A stretch of 64,000 bases of DNA, from positions 124,001 through 188,000 of the forward strand of contig NZ_CAMTTE010000001.1 of assembly GCF_947077775.1 (NCBI RefSeq). The letters run 5' to 3'. This DNA comes from Salinibacter pepae. Lineage in GTDB: Bacteria > Bacteroidota > Rhodothermia > Rhodothermales > Salinibacteraceae. Every line of letters starts with the position of its first letter. The first letter of the stretch is position 1. Below the pieces are notes generated by a model. The model was not told the DNA's origin, ran no database searches, and worked only from the letters and a program-made list of their open reading frames with translations. Positions 55,112 through 64,000 of the stretch are shown piece after piece. The position numbers and the translations under genes were made by a program.

Positions 55112-56785
55112 CTACGACTGCAGGGACGGCTCCGGGACCCAGGTGGGGTTGGGCTCGCCGGGGGCGTGGGTCGGAATTTCGGTGGGGGTGACGTGCAGGG
55201 CCCGCCCGAAGGCGTCTTCGAAGAGCCCCCCGTTCGTTTCGGCCGCCCACACCTCAAGCTGGGGGTCCGCCTTGGTGGCCACCAGCACGTGCAGGGCCGC
55301 CTCGGTGAGGGACGTGCGCAGCGCCACCACGTTCTGGAAGTGACTCCGATCCAGGTTCTCCGCGACGCGCAGCAGGGCCGCAAGCTGGCGGGCCCGCCGC
55401 CGACGCTCTGGCGACAGGCGGCCGAAGTGCGCGTGCGACGCGTCCGGCACGGCGCCGCGGTGGTATCGCGCCACCAGGGCCATCATCGCCACCTCGTCGG
55501 CCCGGAAGCCCTGGAGGTCGGCGTGCTCGATCAGGTACCGGGAGTGCTCGTGGTGCTCGTCGTGCGTCACGAGGTGGCCGATGTCGTGCAGCAGGGCCGC
55601 GTACTCCAGAAGCTCCGCGTCGCTCGCCGGCCCATCGTAGAGGGGGCGACAGACGTCGAATAAAAAGGTCGCCGTGGCGGCGACATGCTGGGCATGGTCC
55701 GCCTCCCACTGAAACCGGTAGGCCATCTCGTGCACGCTGCGCCGCCGGGGGTCCCGGAACCGGGCCATGCGCTGAAGGCGGTCACTATTCGCGTTCAGGA
55801 AGTGCACCACCATCCCCTCCCGCAGGGCATTCTGCGACACCCCAAAGCGGCGCGCCAGGGGCAGGCCCGTACAGACCGTATCGAGGAGCACGGCCCCCGC
55901 CCCAATTTGGTCGACCCGTCGCGGCTCAATGGCCGGATGGGCCGTTCGCTCGTCGGCCGTGGCCTGCATGATCCACCGGAGGGCCGATCGCACGTTCTCG
56001 ATGGGGAACGATCGTTGGAACGGCGAGCGGGCCGACGCCTCCTCCCCCTCCAGCGTGACCCGCGCCAGGCTTTTCATGGTCCCCGACGCCCCTACGACGC
56101 GGGCCACGCCGTGCTTTCGACAGGCCGCCAGCACCCCCTCGAGCGCGCCCTTGTAGTGGGCCCGCAGCCGTGCCTGCTCGTCCTCCGACATCGGGTCCGT
56201 CGTCACGAACTGCTCGGTCATGCGGGCGGCCCCGAGCTTCAGGCTCGTGCTGAAGACCGCCGTGTCGTCGACCACGACGATACACTCCACCGACCCGCCG
56301 CCGATGTCCATGACCAGCGTGGGGTCAGCAAACTCTTTCGTCCGGCTGACGCCCTGAAAGATGAGGTGGGCTTCCTGTTCTCCGTTGATGGGGCGGATGC
56401 GAAGCCCCAACTCGTCGTGCGCCCGCTCGATGAAGTCGCCCCCGTTGCTCGCCTCCCGGATCGCGCTCGTGGCGAACGACAGGTACTCGCGCGTGTCCCA
56501 CCCGTCGGCCAGCAGCTTGATGCGGGTGAGGGCCTGCAGGCCGCGCTCCATCGCGTCCTCCGGCAGGCGATTGGCGTCCAGCCCGTGCTCACCGAGGCGC
56601 ACCATCTCCTTCAGCCGGTCGACCACCTGATAGCTGCCATTCGGGTGGACGTCCACGATGATGGCGTGGAAGGAGTTGGTCCCGAGGTCGATCACGCACA
56701 CCCGGACTGGCGAGCCCCCCCCATTGGCCCCGTAGGTGGTCTCCGGAATGAGGGTACAGGCGGCGCGCTCGTGGGGGATAGGCAT
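55112..56785 (-). CDS. Ppx/GppA phosphatase family protein with C-terminal HD domain
   Basis: The 557-residue protein has the actin-like ASKHA fold of exopolyphosphatases and pppGpp phosphatases: VIDLGTNSFHAIIVDV near 33, SAIREASNGGDFI near 113, the MDIGGGSVECIVVVDD phosphate loop near 165 and VGASGTMKSLARV near 238. An HD-type domain follows (LLHDIGHLVTHDEHHEHS near 404). Full-length Ppx has such a second half. It would hydrolyse polyphosphate or pppGpp; which one cannot be told from sequence alone. It is convergent to nothing nearby and lies upstream of no clear partner. Confidence 0.88.
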   Translation of the reverse strand: MPIPHERAACTLIPETTYGANGGGSPVRVCVIDLGTNSFHAIIVDVHPNGSYQVVDRLKEMVRLGEHGLDANRLPEDAMERGLQALTRIKLLADGWDTREYLSFATSAIREASNGGDFIERAHDELGLRIRPINGEQEAHLIFQGVSRTKEFADPTLVMDIGGGSVECIVVVDDTAVFSTSLKLGAARMTEQFVTTDPMSEDEQARLRAHYKGALEGVLAACRKHGVARVVGASGTMKSLARVTLEGEEASARSPFQRSFPIENVRSALRWIMQATADERTAHPAIEPRRVDQIGAGAVLLDTVCTGLPLARRFGVSQNALREGMVVHFLNANSDRLQRMARFRDPRRRSVHEMAYRFQWEADHAQHVAATATFLFDVCRPLYDGPASDAELLEYAALLHDIGHLVTHDEHHEHSRYLIEHADLQGFRADEVAMMALVARYHRGAVPDASHAHFGRLSPERRRRARQLAALLRVAENLDRSHFQNVVALRTSLTEAALHVLVATKADPQLEVWAAETNGGLFEDAFGRALHVTPTEIPTHAPGEPNPTWVPEPSLQS

Positions 56786-56967
56786 TGGCAGTTCGGGGTG
56801 GTGCGGACTGACGAAGGGAGGGTGCGGCCGCGGCGGGCGCAGCGGGCACGCCCAATATACCAATCCACAGGATGAAGGCAAGAAGATCGTACCCGCGTGC
56901 GCCCTCGCTGGTTCGGGATTCCCCGCTGGGGGCCCGCTCCCCCTGTGGCCCGTTCCTCCGAAGCAGC

Positions 56968-58659
56968 TTACGCCGATTGTTGTGGCTGCCCCTGGACCCG
57001 CCCCGCGATGGCGTCGGCCAAGCCGGCCGGCGAGGTGCGAGGGGTCCACCGGATGGCCTCCAGCTCATCTCGGTGCGCGTAGACCCAGTGCGAGAGCAGG
57101 CGGATTTCGGTCGCGTCCCGCTTGGAAAACGTCTCGGGCGGATCGGCCTCCGCGTCGAAGACCGACCGGCAGCGCTCCAGAAGATAGTCCCGCTCCTCCG
57201 GCGACGGCGGCGCCGCACACGCAATCGATTCCTCGAACCGCCCGAACCGCACCAGCATCACGTCCACGCGGCCCGCCCGGTCCGGGGCCTGGTGGACAAG
57301 GGCGGCGTTGTGCTGCCGCACCGGTGCCGCCGCCACGCGCTGCTTCTCCAAGATGCGCTCCAGTTGCTCCGCCGTGTCCCGCAGCTCGGCGGCCTTCTCG
57401 AAATTGAGGTTCTCGGAGGCCCGCTGCATGCGGTCCCGCATCGTGTCGAGCACGCTCTGGTCCTGTCCGGTGAGGAAGGCCCGCACGCGCCCCACGACCG
57501 TAGCGTACGCCTCCGGGTCTTTCGTCTCGCACGGCACGGTGCACCGGTCCATGTCGGCGTAGAGGCACCGCTGGCCCAGGTGCAGGCGCTCGTCGTCGCA
57601 CTCGCGGAGCTGAAAGAACCGGCCGACCACGTCCACCACCATCTCCGCCTGCTCGGTGTTGCGCACCGGGCCGTAGTACTCGGCCCCGTCCGCCTCCAGC
57701 CGACGGGTCCACGACACCGTCGGGTACTCGTGGGCCGTGTCGAGCCGGATGAAGGGCCGGTTGTAGTAGCGGCGCTGCGCCCGGTTGTACCGGGGCTTTT
57801 CCGCCTTGATGCGCCGCGACTCCAGGAGGATGGCCTCCAGCTCAGTCGCGGTCGTCGTCCAGTCCACCGACCGCACCTTTTGGAGCATCTTCCGCTTGCG
57901 GGCGCCGCTCGACTCGACCGCCGTGAAGTGGCTGCGGAGGCGGTCGGGCAGGCGCTTGGCCTTGCCGATGTACAGGGGGGTGCCCGAACGGTTCTTCATC
58001 ACGTAAACCCCCGGCTCGTCCGGCACGTCCGGCAGGGCCTCGTCCCGGATGGACTCGATGTGCCCCGGCACCTCCCGCACCGTCTGGTAGCTCTGGTGCT
58101 GAAAGCGCAGCAGGGCCTCGACGGTCTCGACCTCGTGTTCGAAGGCCAGCTGGCTCACGAACCGGCGCAGCACCACGCGCGTCGCCTCCGCGTCCCCGAG
58201 CGCCCGGTGGCGGCCCTCCACGTCGATGTCGTAGAACTGCGCGAGCCGACTGAGGCCCTTCGAGTCGAGCCCCGGCAGCAGCCGCCGTGCCAGACGCACG
58301 GTGCAGAGCGTCTCGTTGGAGAGCGCCTCGCCTCCCATCCGCTGCAGTTCAGCCTCCAGGAAGGGCACGTCGAACGACGCGTTGTGCGCAACGAGAATGC
58401 CGTCCCCCAAAAAGGCGCGGTAGTCCGGCAAGACCTCCTCGACCGGCGGCGCCTCGAAGACCATCCCCGTCGTGATCCCGGTCATCTTCGTGATGCGCCC
58501 CGGGACGGACTGCTGGGGATTGACGAGCTGCTGGAAGCGGTCCACGACCGACCCGTCCCGTACCTTCACCGCCCCGATCTCCATGATCCGGTCGTCATCC
58601 GGCGTGGTGCCGGTCGTCTCCAGGTCGGTCACGACGAACGTTGCGTCGGCAATGTCCAT
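56968..58659 (-). CDS. DnaQ-like 3'-5' exonuclease fused to UvrC-type GIY-YIG nuclease
   Basis: The 563-residue fusion has a DEDDh exonuclease (1-170): D11 and E13 in TDLETTG, D in AHNASFDVPFLE near 98, and H...D in GRHRALGDAEAT near 149. A GIY-YIG domain (about 210-290) follows with PGVYVMKNRSGTPLYIGKA, its catalytic Arg in RLPDRLRSHF and Glu in ATELEAILLES. A UvrC-like Cys-containing and UVR region comes after (LYADMDRCTVPCETKD, EKAAELRDTAEQL). The UvrC C-terminal RNase-H-like half is absent. Such Cho-like fusions occur in several phyla and likely act in DNA repair. Confidence 0.9.
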   Translation of the reverse strand: MDIADATFVVTDLETTGTTPDDDRIMEIGAVKVRDGSVVDRFQQLVNPQQSVPGRITKMTGITTGMVFEAPPVEEVLPDYRAFLGDGILVAHNASFDVPFLEAELQRMGGEALSNETLCTVRLARRLLPGLDSKGLSRLAQFYDIDVEGRHRALGDAEATRVVLRRFVSQLAFEHEVETVEALLRFQHQSYQTVREVPGHIESIRDEALPDVPDEPGVYVMKNRSGTPLYIGKAKRLPDRLRSHFTAVESSGARKRKMLQKVRSVDWTTTATELEAILLESRRIKAEKPRYNRAQRRYYNRPFIRLDTAHEYPTVSWTRRLEADGAEYYGPVRNTEQAEMVVDVVGRFFQLRECDDERLHLGQRCLYADMDRCTVPCETKDPEAYATVVGRVRAFLTGQDQSVLDTMRDRMQRASENLNFEKAAELRDTAEQLERILEKQRVAAAPVRQHNAALVHQAPDRAGRVDVMLVRFGRFEESIACAAPPSPEERDYLLERCRSVFDAEADPPETFSKRDATEIRLLSHWVYAHRDELEAIRWTPRTSPAGLADAIAGRVQGQPQQSA

Positions 58660-58660
58660 G

Positions 58661-59605
58661 CTATTGGGGACGCTTCGGGGTCAGGTGTTCGTGCTTGGCC
58701 TCAAGACGGGAACGGGGCGGTCGGCCGTACTCAAAATCGTACAGCGCTGCCTCCCAGGATCCATATTGCGGATTGGGGAGGACGATCCAGCGGGTGCCCC
58801 AATATTTTCGGAACGACCGGGCCTTCACACGACGGGCCGACACGCTCGTGTCCGCCGCCGCCACGAAGTCCCCAAAGTTATCGCCCACGAGCAGAAGAAT
58901 GCGGTATCGCTCGGCGACCCACCGGCGGCGGGCTGCCTTCGGGGTCCAGCCCTCCTGTTCGCCCTGAGTGAGCACGGCGTCCGGGGCGTCGTCCACCGGG
59001 AAGCCGAGATTTCGGAGGTTGGTGCGGGTGGCCGCCTCCAAAGACGCGTCCCGGTTGGTCAGGTAAATCACCTGCACGCCCTGGGCCGTGGCCGCCTGCG
59101 TGAAGGCGCGGGCCCCCGGCACCGGGGCGGCCTGCTCCTCCCGAACCCAGTTTGCCCAGCTCTCCGCGCTGTACGCGGCGTCGTCACGAACGAGGCGGGC
59201 CTGGTAGGGACTGTTGTCGAGCACCGTCTCGTCGACGTCGAGGACCACAGCGGGGGGCTTGTCACTGTACGTGTCGCTTCCTCGGGTTGCCTGCTCGAGT
59301 GAGGCGGTCCACAGGCTGTCGGCCCGCGCGCGCTGCATCATGATCTCCGCCATTCGGTACGCCTGTCGGGTCGTTCCCTCGTACTCGACCGCGGTCTGGG
59401 TCCAGAGCGTGCTGTTCAGGAGCGGGTTGCGGAGGGCCGCCGTCCGGGCGAGGCGGTCGGCCCGCGCCTCCAGCGAATCGATACGGGCCCGGAGTGCAGA
59501 CGGGTCCTCGGTGGGGGAGCCGGGCCGAAGGGTCTGACAACCGGTCAGGGCGAGCACGAATGCGAACGCAAACCACGCGGCGCGTCGAGACACGGGGCGA
59601 CACAA
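58661..59605 (-). CDS. HAD-family acid phosphatase lipoprotein (class C / e(P4)-like)
   Basis: The 314-residue protein has a lipobox (FVLALTGC, Cys about residue 23) and a HAD phosphatase core: VVLDVDETVLDNSPYQ near 120 with the nucleophile and acid Asp pair, YLTNRDASLEAATRTNL near 180 and LLVGDNFGDF near 237. Class C phosphatases of this kind dephosphorylate nucleotides at the outer membrane. The start is a TTG at 59605; a GTG four codons later is an equal choice. It ends one base before the nuclease fusion's start codon region on the same strand. Confidence 0.85.
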   Translation of the reverse strand: MCRPVSRRAAWFAFAFVLALTGCQTLRPGSPTEDPSALRARIDSLEARADRLARTAALRNPLLNSTLWTQTAVEYEGTTRQAYRMAEIMMQRARADSLWTASLEQATRGSDTYSDKPPAVVLDVDETVLDNSPYQARLVRDDAAYSAESWANWVREEQAAPVPGARAFTQAATAQGVQVIYLTNRDASLEAATRTNLRNLGFPVDDAPDAVLTQGEQEGWTPKAARRRWVAERYRILLLVGDNFGDFVAAADTSVSARRVKARSFRKYWGTRWIVLPNPQYGSWEAALYDFEYGRPPRSRLEAKHEHLTPKRPQ

Positions 59606-59818
59606 TCAATTCCGAAGGCGGTGCGACGATTCTGCCATGCGCATCGACAAAATAGCCGTGCACAACATATCTGGAGTCTGCCTCAGGGGCAACCCCGCCC
59701 CAACTTCTTCCGGTGAGATTACACCATGGGGGCGTAGAGCCGCCCGCCAAAGGAACGATATGGCCGTTAGGAGGTGCACGGTGCCGCGAGGTTCTCCCTG
59801 ATCTTCCCGACGCCTTCT

Positions 59819-60553
59819 ATGCCTGACCCCGACGACTTTCTGCAGTTTAGCAAAAGCATGACGTCGCTGCCCAGTAGCATTTTTCAGGGCGGCCTCGGCG
59901 ACCAGCCGCAATCCGGGCTCGTCCCCAAGGTCGTGGAGCAGACCACTCGCGGTGAGCGGGCCTACGACATCTTCAGCCGCCTGCTGAAGGAGCGGATCGT
60001 GTTCATTGGCACGCCGATCAACGATCAGATTGCCAATCTCACGGTGGCTCAGCTCCTTTACCTGGAGAGCGAAGGGTCCAGTCAGCCGATCAACATTTAC
60101 ATCAACTCCCCGGGCGGCGTCATCTACAGCGGCCTGGGCGTGTACGACACCATGCAGTACGTGGAGGCGCCCATCTCCACGACGTGCGTCGGCCTGGCCG
60201 CGTCGATGGGCTCGGTGCTGCTTGCCGGCGGCGAAGACGGCCAGCGGGCCTGCCTCCCCAACTCCCGTGTGATGATGCACCAGCCGATGGGCGGAACCGA
60301 AGGACAGGCCTCCGACATCGAGATTCAGGCCAAGGAGATGGCCTGGCTCAAGAAGCGCCTCTACCAGATCCTGTCCTTCCACACCGGCAAGGACATCGAC
60401 CAGATTGAGGAGGACGCGGATCGGAACCACTGGTTGAGCGCCGAGGAGGCACGAGACTACGGGCTCGTGGACCAGGTCATGAACGAGGGCAACCTCGACG
60501 CCCTCAAGTCCATCCATGCCAACGGCGAGGCCAGCGACGCCGACGACGAGTAG
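59819..60553 (+). CDS. clpP: ATP-dependent Clp protease proteolytic subunit
   Basis: This serine protease forms the double-ring chamber fed by ClpX or ClpA. The 244-residue protein has the active Ser in [15 protein letters not shown] near 125, the His in VMMHQPMGG near 150 and the Asp in [15 protein letters not shown] near 200. About 30 residues precede the ring-forming domain and include a Ser/Met-rich propeptide-like part. ATG 59819 was selected; an internal ATG at residue 14 (SMTSLP) is possible. No chaperone partner is adjacent. A strong terminator follows at 60579. Confidence 0.95.
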   Translation: MPDPDDFLQFSKSMTSLPSSIFQGGLGDQPQSGLVPKVVEQTTRGERAYDIFSRLLKERIVFIGTPINDQIANLTVAQLLYLESEGSSQPINIYINSPGGVIYSGLGVYDTMQYVEAPISTTCVGLAASMGSVLLAGGEDGQRACLPNSRVMMHQPMGGTEGQASDIEIQAKEMAWLKKRLYQILSFHTGKDIDQIEEDADRNHWLSAEEARDYGLVDQVMNEGNLDALKSIHANGEASDADDE

Positions 60554-60578
60554 CCGCCCTTCCGTCTTCGGATTCAGT

Positions 60579-60617
60579 GCCCATCTCCGGTCGCCCCCGG
60601 GGATGGGCTTTTCGTTT
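60579..60617 (+). terminator. Rho-independent terminator of clpP
   Basis: GCCCATCTCCGG (60579-60590) and CCGGGGATGGGC (60597-60608) form a 12-bp stem with one mismatch and a six-base loop, followed directly by TTTTCGTTT. It stands 25 bases after the clpP stop. Confidence 0.9.
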
Positions 60618-60647
60618 GGCCTGCCGGGAGACCCTGCCCACGCCCCG

Positions 60648-61193
60648 TCACGGCTTTTCGGCCTCCGTAAAGACCGATACGTGTTCGTCGTTGATGTACC
60701 GCTGGTTGGCCTCCAGGAAGTCCATTTGGGAGCCTCGTCGCGACCGTGTGGCGGAGTGCATCGCCCCCCCGAACGCCCCGACTGCCAGTCCCGCGCTGTA
60801 GGCGGTCGTCCAGAGCCCCCAGAGGTACTGCATGAGATACGCGCCCAGGCCGCCCATCAGGAGGCCGAGGGCGGTGTACTTGAGTACAGGAATGAGACTC
60901 GTCAGCACGTCTCGTCGCCACAAGTGCCAGGCCCGGGGCGCCCGCTGCCCCAAACACCGGAAGGCCTCCCGTCCCGTGACGAGCCAGGCAAGCGTGCCAA
61001 CCCCACTGCCGATGGCAAAGACGCCGGCGGCCTCGGCTTTGTTCAGCACCACAGTCCGGTCGAGGGGCAGCCAGTCCAATATTCCGATGAGGACGATCGC
61101 CACCTCGCTGTTCGAGGCACCGAGCCACAGCGTGAGGGCGAGGGCCACAGCTCCCCCCATCACTCCGTATGCGATCCGAGTGCCGTATTTCAT
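60648..61193 (-). CDS. Hypothetical membrane protein
   Basis: The 181-residue protein has about four hydrophobic helices (near 8-24, 29-42, 55-72, 103-145) and a charged C-terminal tail (NQRYINDEHVSVFTEAEKP). A short cytoplasmic stretch rich in Arg and Trp (APRAWHLWRRDVLTS) joins the central helices. I do not recognise a family. It is convergent with clpP, its stop lying just past the clpP terminator. Confidence 0.65.
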   Translation of the reverse strand: MKYGTRIAYGVMGGAVALALTLWLGASNSEVAIVLIGILDWLPLDRTVVLNKAEAAGVFAIGSGVGTLAWLVTGREAFRCLGQRAPRAWHLWRRDVLTSLIPVLKYTALGLLMGGLGAYLMQYLWGLWTTAYSAGLAVGAFGGAMHSATRSRRGSQMDFLEANQRYINDEHVSVFTEAEKP

Positions 61194-61380
61194 TCCGGGG
61201 ACTGGGCGACAGCGTTGGAAGTCAGTGTTCTGGGCGCCTCACGAACAGTGCCTTCTATTTTTGAACAAAAACCAGGCCAGTTTGCATCAGCAGTCGTATT
61301 ATGCCCGGGCCCCATCATCAGGATGACGGCCGCCTCGCCCTCGCACCTCCTACAGACTGGGACGGCCCCCGCTTCTCCGC

Positions 61381-61728
61381 TCACCCCCGAGAGGCAGCGG
61401 TCTCGGCGTCGGCCACATCCCCGTTCACCTGCAACTGGTAGGAGGCCCCTGCCCGGTCGAGGGTCGGCGCGCCGCAGAGAAGGGTGTAGGGGCCGTCCCG
61501 TTCCAGCAGCCGCACCCGCAGCACGACGGGGATGTCGTCCGACTCCAGGTCGCTAAACCGATTGGACAGGAACTGGTCGTTGAACCGAGCCTGCGCCTGG
61601 ACGCCGCCGCCCTCAGCGGCGAGATGACCCGTGGTGAACCCGTGCAGGGGGCGGAAGGCCCCGTCTCGATCCTGCCGTCGCCACTGGACATTCGTGAGAA
61701 GGTACTCGCCGTCGGGGAGCGCGCTCAT
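61381..61728 (-). CDS. Small hypothetical protein, probably beta-rich
   Basis: The 115-residue soluble protein has alternating polar/hydrophobic strands ([48 protein letters not shown]). No signal peptide or known motif is seen. ATG 61728 (MSALPDGEY) is the first plausible start; the frame continues upstream for 77 codons, but that part is Arg/Ser-rich and overlaps the next divergent leader. Coding is judged from length and from third-position GC. Confidence 0.6.
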   Translation of the reverse strand: MSALPDGEYLLTNVQWRRQDRDGAFRPLHGFTTGHLAAEGGGVQAQARFNDQFLSNRFSDLESDDIPVVLRVRLLERDGPYTLLCGAPTLDRAGASYQLQVNGDVADAETAASRG

Positions 61729-61976
61729 GGTCGAAAAACGTTGCTGGAAGGACGAAAAAGTGTAGCTCCGGGCCCGTCCCCCACGCCCCCCGGAGAGCGT
61801 TGCTATCTTGGATGGCCATTGGCGGAGTTGGGCGATCCTACGTCGGGCGCTTTTGGAAGTTGCGAGGCCCGCCACGGATCCAGGCGCCGAGCAGCCCATT
61901 GCCGGACCGGTCGCGACTTGTATTTTTCGCGCCGTCCCTCCACCTCCTCGTGTCTTCAAGGTCCCTTTCTCCTCCC

Positions 61977-62807
61977 GTGCCCACTCTTCCCCCGTGGTTC
62001 GAGCAGCTCTCGCCCGTCCTTCAATCGCTGCTGGCCGGGGGGTTCACCTGGGGGGTCACCGCACTCGGGGCGTCTCTCGTCTTTTTCACCCGGCGCGTGA
62101 ACCAGCGCCTCCTCGATGCAATGATGGGGTTCGCGGCCGGCGTCATGATCGCCGCCAGTTTCTGGTCGCTGCTCGCCCCGTCCATCGACATGGCCGCGGC
62201 ACAGGGCATTACCGAATGGGTGCCCCCAACGATTGGATTTCTTCTGGGCGGTGTGTTTCTCCGCCTGTCCGACGCACTTCTTCCCCACCTCCACCCCGGA
62301 GCGCGGCGGGCCGACGCCGAAGGCCCCTCGACGTCCTGGCGCCGGGCCACGCTTCTGGTCCTCGCCATCACCCTGCACAACATTCCCGAGGGGCTCGCCG
62401 TGGGCGTTACGTTCGGGGCCGCCGCCATCGAGCTGGAGGTGGCAACCGGGGCAACACTCGCGGGGGCCCTCGCCCTGGCCCTCGGGATCGGGCTACAGAA
62501 TTTTCCCGAGGGCATCGCCGTGGCCATGCCCCTGCGGGGAGAGGGCCTCTCGCGGGGCCGGAGCTTCTGGTACGGGCAGCTGTCCGGCATCGTCGAACCG
62601 CTCTCCGCCGTGGTGGGGGCCCTCGCGGTCGTAGGTGTGCGCCCGCTTCTGCCCTACGCCCTCTCCTTCGCCGCCGGCGCCATGGTCTACGTCGTGGTCG
62701 AGGAGCTTATTCCCGAATCGCAGCGCCACGACAACACCGACCTCGCCACACTCGGGGTCATGGGCGGCTTTGCGGTCATGATGGTGCTCGACGTGGCCCT
62801 CGGCTAG
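61977..62807 (+). CDS. ZIP-family metal transporter (GufA-like)
   Basis: This 276-residue inner-membrane protein imports divalent metals such as zinc. It has eight predicted helices and the two metal-site helices with the family motifs [13 protein letters not shown] (near 138) and [14 protein letters not shown] (near 175), and a His-containing loop ([12 protein letters not shown]) near 105 between helices 3 and 4. The start is a GTG at 61977 ([12 protein letters not shown]); upstream in-frame codons are unlike membrane-protein N-termini. Specificity cannot be told from the sequence. Confidence 0.9.
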   Translation: MPTLPPWFEQLSPVLQSLLAGGFTWGVTALGASLVFFTRRVNQRLLDAMMGFAAGVMIAASFWSLLAPSIDMAAAQGITEWVPPTIGFLLGGVFLRLSDALLPHLHPGARRADAEGPSTSWRRATLLVLAITLHNIPEGLAVGVTFGAAAIELEVATGATLAGALALALGIGLQNFPEGIAVAMPLRGEGLSRGRSFWYGQLSGIVEPLSAVVGALAVVGVRPLLPYALSFAAGAMVYVVVEELIPESQRHDNTDLATLGVMGGFAVMMVLDVALG

Positions 62808-62845
62808 CGGAATATTCGCCCCCCACGGACCACCGGCTTCACTGC

Positions 62846-62884
62846 TTTTCACAAGGATCGGTTTTTTTCACAGCGATCGATTTT
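62846..62884 (+). repeat. Imperfect two-copy 19-bp tandem repeat before the DapA-family gene
   Basis: TTTTCACAAGGATCGGTTT (62846-62864) and TTTTCACAGCGATCGATTT (62865-62883) follow one another and end about three bases before the ATG. The arrangement is like those before glpK and fadI but more diverged. Confidence 0.6.
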
Positions 62885-62886
62885 CC

Positions 62887-63825
62887 ATGTCACCTCGCCT
62901 GCCCGCCGGCATTCTCGCCGCCGGCCTCACTCCCTTTCATGCGGACCTGTCCCTTGCCCACGACGCGTATGCCGCACACATGCGGTGGCTCCTCGATCAC
63001 GGCTGCGACGCGGTGCTGCTCTTCGGCACCACGGGCGAGGGGCTCTCGCTGTCGGTCCCCGAGCGGCTGGCGGGCCTCGACGCGGTCTTGTCCTCCGACG
63101 TTCCGGCCCGCCGCCTGCTGGTCGGGACGGGGGCCTCGGCCCTCCCCGACGCCGTCGAGCTGACGCGCACAGCGACACAGGACGGGGTCGGGGGCGTCCT
63201 CGTGCTTCCGCCCGCCCACTTTCGGCAGGTGTCGCCGGAAGGCCTTTTCCGGTTCTACGACCGTCTCATTCAAGCCGTCGGCGATCCCGACCTCCGGCTT
63301 TACTTCTACCACTATCCGGCGCTCTCGGGCGTCCCGATTCCGTTCTCCGTCATCGAAGAACTTCGGGGCACCTACCCCGACCAGATTGCCGGCATCAAGG
63401 ATTCGAGCGGCGAGTGGGACCACACGGAGGCCCTCTGCCACCACTTCCCGGACCTGCAGGTCTTTTCCGGGACCGAGCGCCTGCTGCTGCAGGTCCTAAG
63501 GGCCGGCGGCGCCGGATGCATTTCCGCCACGGCCAACGTGACGGCCGCCCTGGCCGCTCAAGTGCTCCAGCGATGGCGCGCGGACGAGGCGCCCGGGTCC
63601 ATCCAGGACACGCTGAGCGCGTTTCGGGGCGCGTTTGCCCCGCTCCCCACCATTCCGGCCCTCAAGTTTCTGCTGTCCCGGCGCCTTGAGGCGCCCGACT
63701 GGGCCACAGTGCGACCGCCGCTCGCTCCGCTCGCCGACGCGGAGAAAGAAACCGTAGGGGAAATTGCCGACCGGCTCGAAGACGAGGAGGTCCGCCTGCC
63801 GGGCCCGAACGCACAGCCCACGTGA
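62887..63825 (+). CDS. DapA-family aldolase/lyase (dihydrodipicolinate synthase-like)
   Basis: The 312-residue TIM-barrel enzyme forms a Schiff base with pyruvate-type substrates. Marks are LLFGTTGEGLSLSVPER near 45-60, the conserved Tyr in YFYHYPALSGVPIP near 137-150 and the Schiff-base Lys in IAGIKDSSGEW near 165-176. The GTTGEG is typical of the superfamily, and the weak match elsewhere leaves the substrate open (N-acetylneuraminate, 2-keto-3-deoxy sugar acid or dihydrodipicolinate). It follows the ZIP transporter by 79 bases but has its own repeat-bearing leader. Confidence 0.85.
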   Translation: MSPRLPAGILAAGLTPFHADLSLAHDAYAAHMRWLLDHGCDAVLLFGTTGEGLSLSVPERLAGLDAVLSSDVPARRLLVGTGASALPDAVELTRTATQDGVGGVLVLPPAHFRQVSPEGLFRFYDRLIQAVGDPDLRLYFYHYPALSGVPIPFSVIEELRGTYPDQIAGIKDSSGEWDHTEALCHHFPDLQVFSGTERLLLQVLRAGGAGCISATANVTAALAAQVLQRWRADEAPGSIQDTLSAFRGAFAPLPTIPALKFLLSRRLEAPDWATVRPPLAPLADAEKETVGEIADRLEDEEVRLPGPNAQPT

Positions 63826-63826
63826 T

Positions 63827-64000
63827 CTACGGCGTTCGGGCCCCCTCCTTGCGAGACACGACCTGTCCGTCCGGCGTAATTCGCTCGTCGGCCTCCGGTT
63901 TCTGAGTCGGAAACCGACTGATCGATACGTCCGGGTTTCGGTCCCTCGGGACGTAGTGCACGTGGTCCCCGTGCGGGATTTTTTCGAAACGCTGTCCCCG
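63827..64000 (-). CDS. C-terminal end of an unidentified gene cut by the window edge
   Basis: Fifty-seven codons and a TAG stop (63827-63829) are open on the minus strand to the window end. The piece reads FEKIPHGDHVHYVPRD near its start and ends in VVSRKEGARTP. HGDHVHYV recalls metal-binding His clusters in extracytoplasmic lipoproteins or periplasmic zinc proteins, but the fragment is too short to name. It faces the DapA-like gene tail to tail with one base between stops. Confidence 0.5.
   Translation of the reverse strand, partial: RGQRFEKIPHGDHVHYVPRDRNPDVSISRFPTQKPEADERITPDGQVVSRKEGARTP

Overview
The window is GC-rich, densely coded chromosomal DNA. Its proteins are unusually rich in Asp and Glu and poor in Lys, which is the signature of a salt-in halophile. 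A surface protein with a type IX secretion C-terminal domain, the lack of clear Shine-Dalgarno sites and the gene content point to the Bacteroidota/Rhodothermota. The best guess is Salinibacter ruber or a close relative; this is inferred from content, as no search was run.

Layout. 1-9.9 kb, almost all minus strand: a type IIA topoisomerase A subunit cut by the window edge, an AlbA_2-type regulator, phospholipid genes gpsA and plsY, a complete IS5-family (IS427-like) element inserted at the stop codon of purM, purM, a degenerate squalene/phytoene-synthase-fold protein and aconitase. 10-15 kb, minus strand: a crotonase, an unrecognised protein, fructose-1,6-bisphosphatase, a second gpsA and an AraC-family regulator. 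15-27 kb, plus strand: a glycerol island with glycerol kinase, two ATPases, two permeases and a small DUF2160-like protein of a GlpSTPQUV-type ABC importer, its substrate-binding protein, an outer-membrane-porin-like protein and glycerol-3-phosphate dehydrogenase GlpD. 27-36 kb: a chemotaxis receptor, RlmB, the fadI-fadJ beta-oxidation pair with a kinase-like/P-loop ATPase fusion, and PncA. 36-44 kb: aldehyde dehydrogenase, a Ser/Thr kinase with PEGA repeats and three exported proteins. 44.5-47.5 kb: a HisKA_2 histidine kinase with a sigma-54 activator. 47.6-54.9 kb, minus strand: nuoJKLM-PCD-nuoN, encoding membrane subunits of complex I. 55-64 kb: Ppx/GppA, a DnaQ/GIY-YIG fusion, an acid phosphatase lipoprotein, clpP, small unknowns, a ZIP transporter and a DapA-family aldolase.

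The genes around 12-27 kb form one physiological unit. Glycerol, the osmolyte of Dunaliella that shares hypersaline brines, would cross the outer membrane (porin), be imported (GlpSTPQUV), phosphorylated (GlpK), oxidised to dihydroxyacetone phosphate (GlpD) or interconverted by the second GpsA, and feed gluconeogenesis through FBPase. The AraC gene is divergent from glpK. Two copies of a 66-bp element, one upstream of glpK and one upstream of the binding-protein gene, each carry two GGAAGAT half-sites exactly 21 bp apart followed by TATACT. That is the geometry expected of AraC-type activation. A perfect six-copy 16-bp tandem repeat sits between that promoter and the glpK start codon. Shorter tandem duplications also lie directly before fadI and the DapA-like gene, and beside the araC start.
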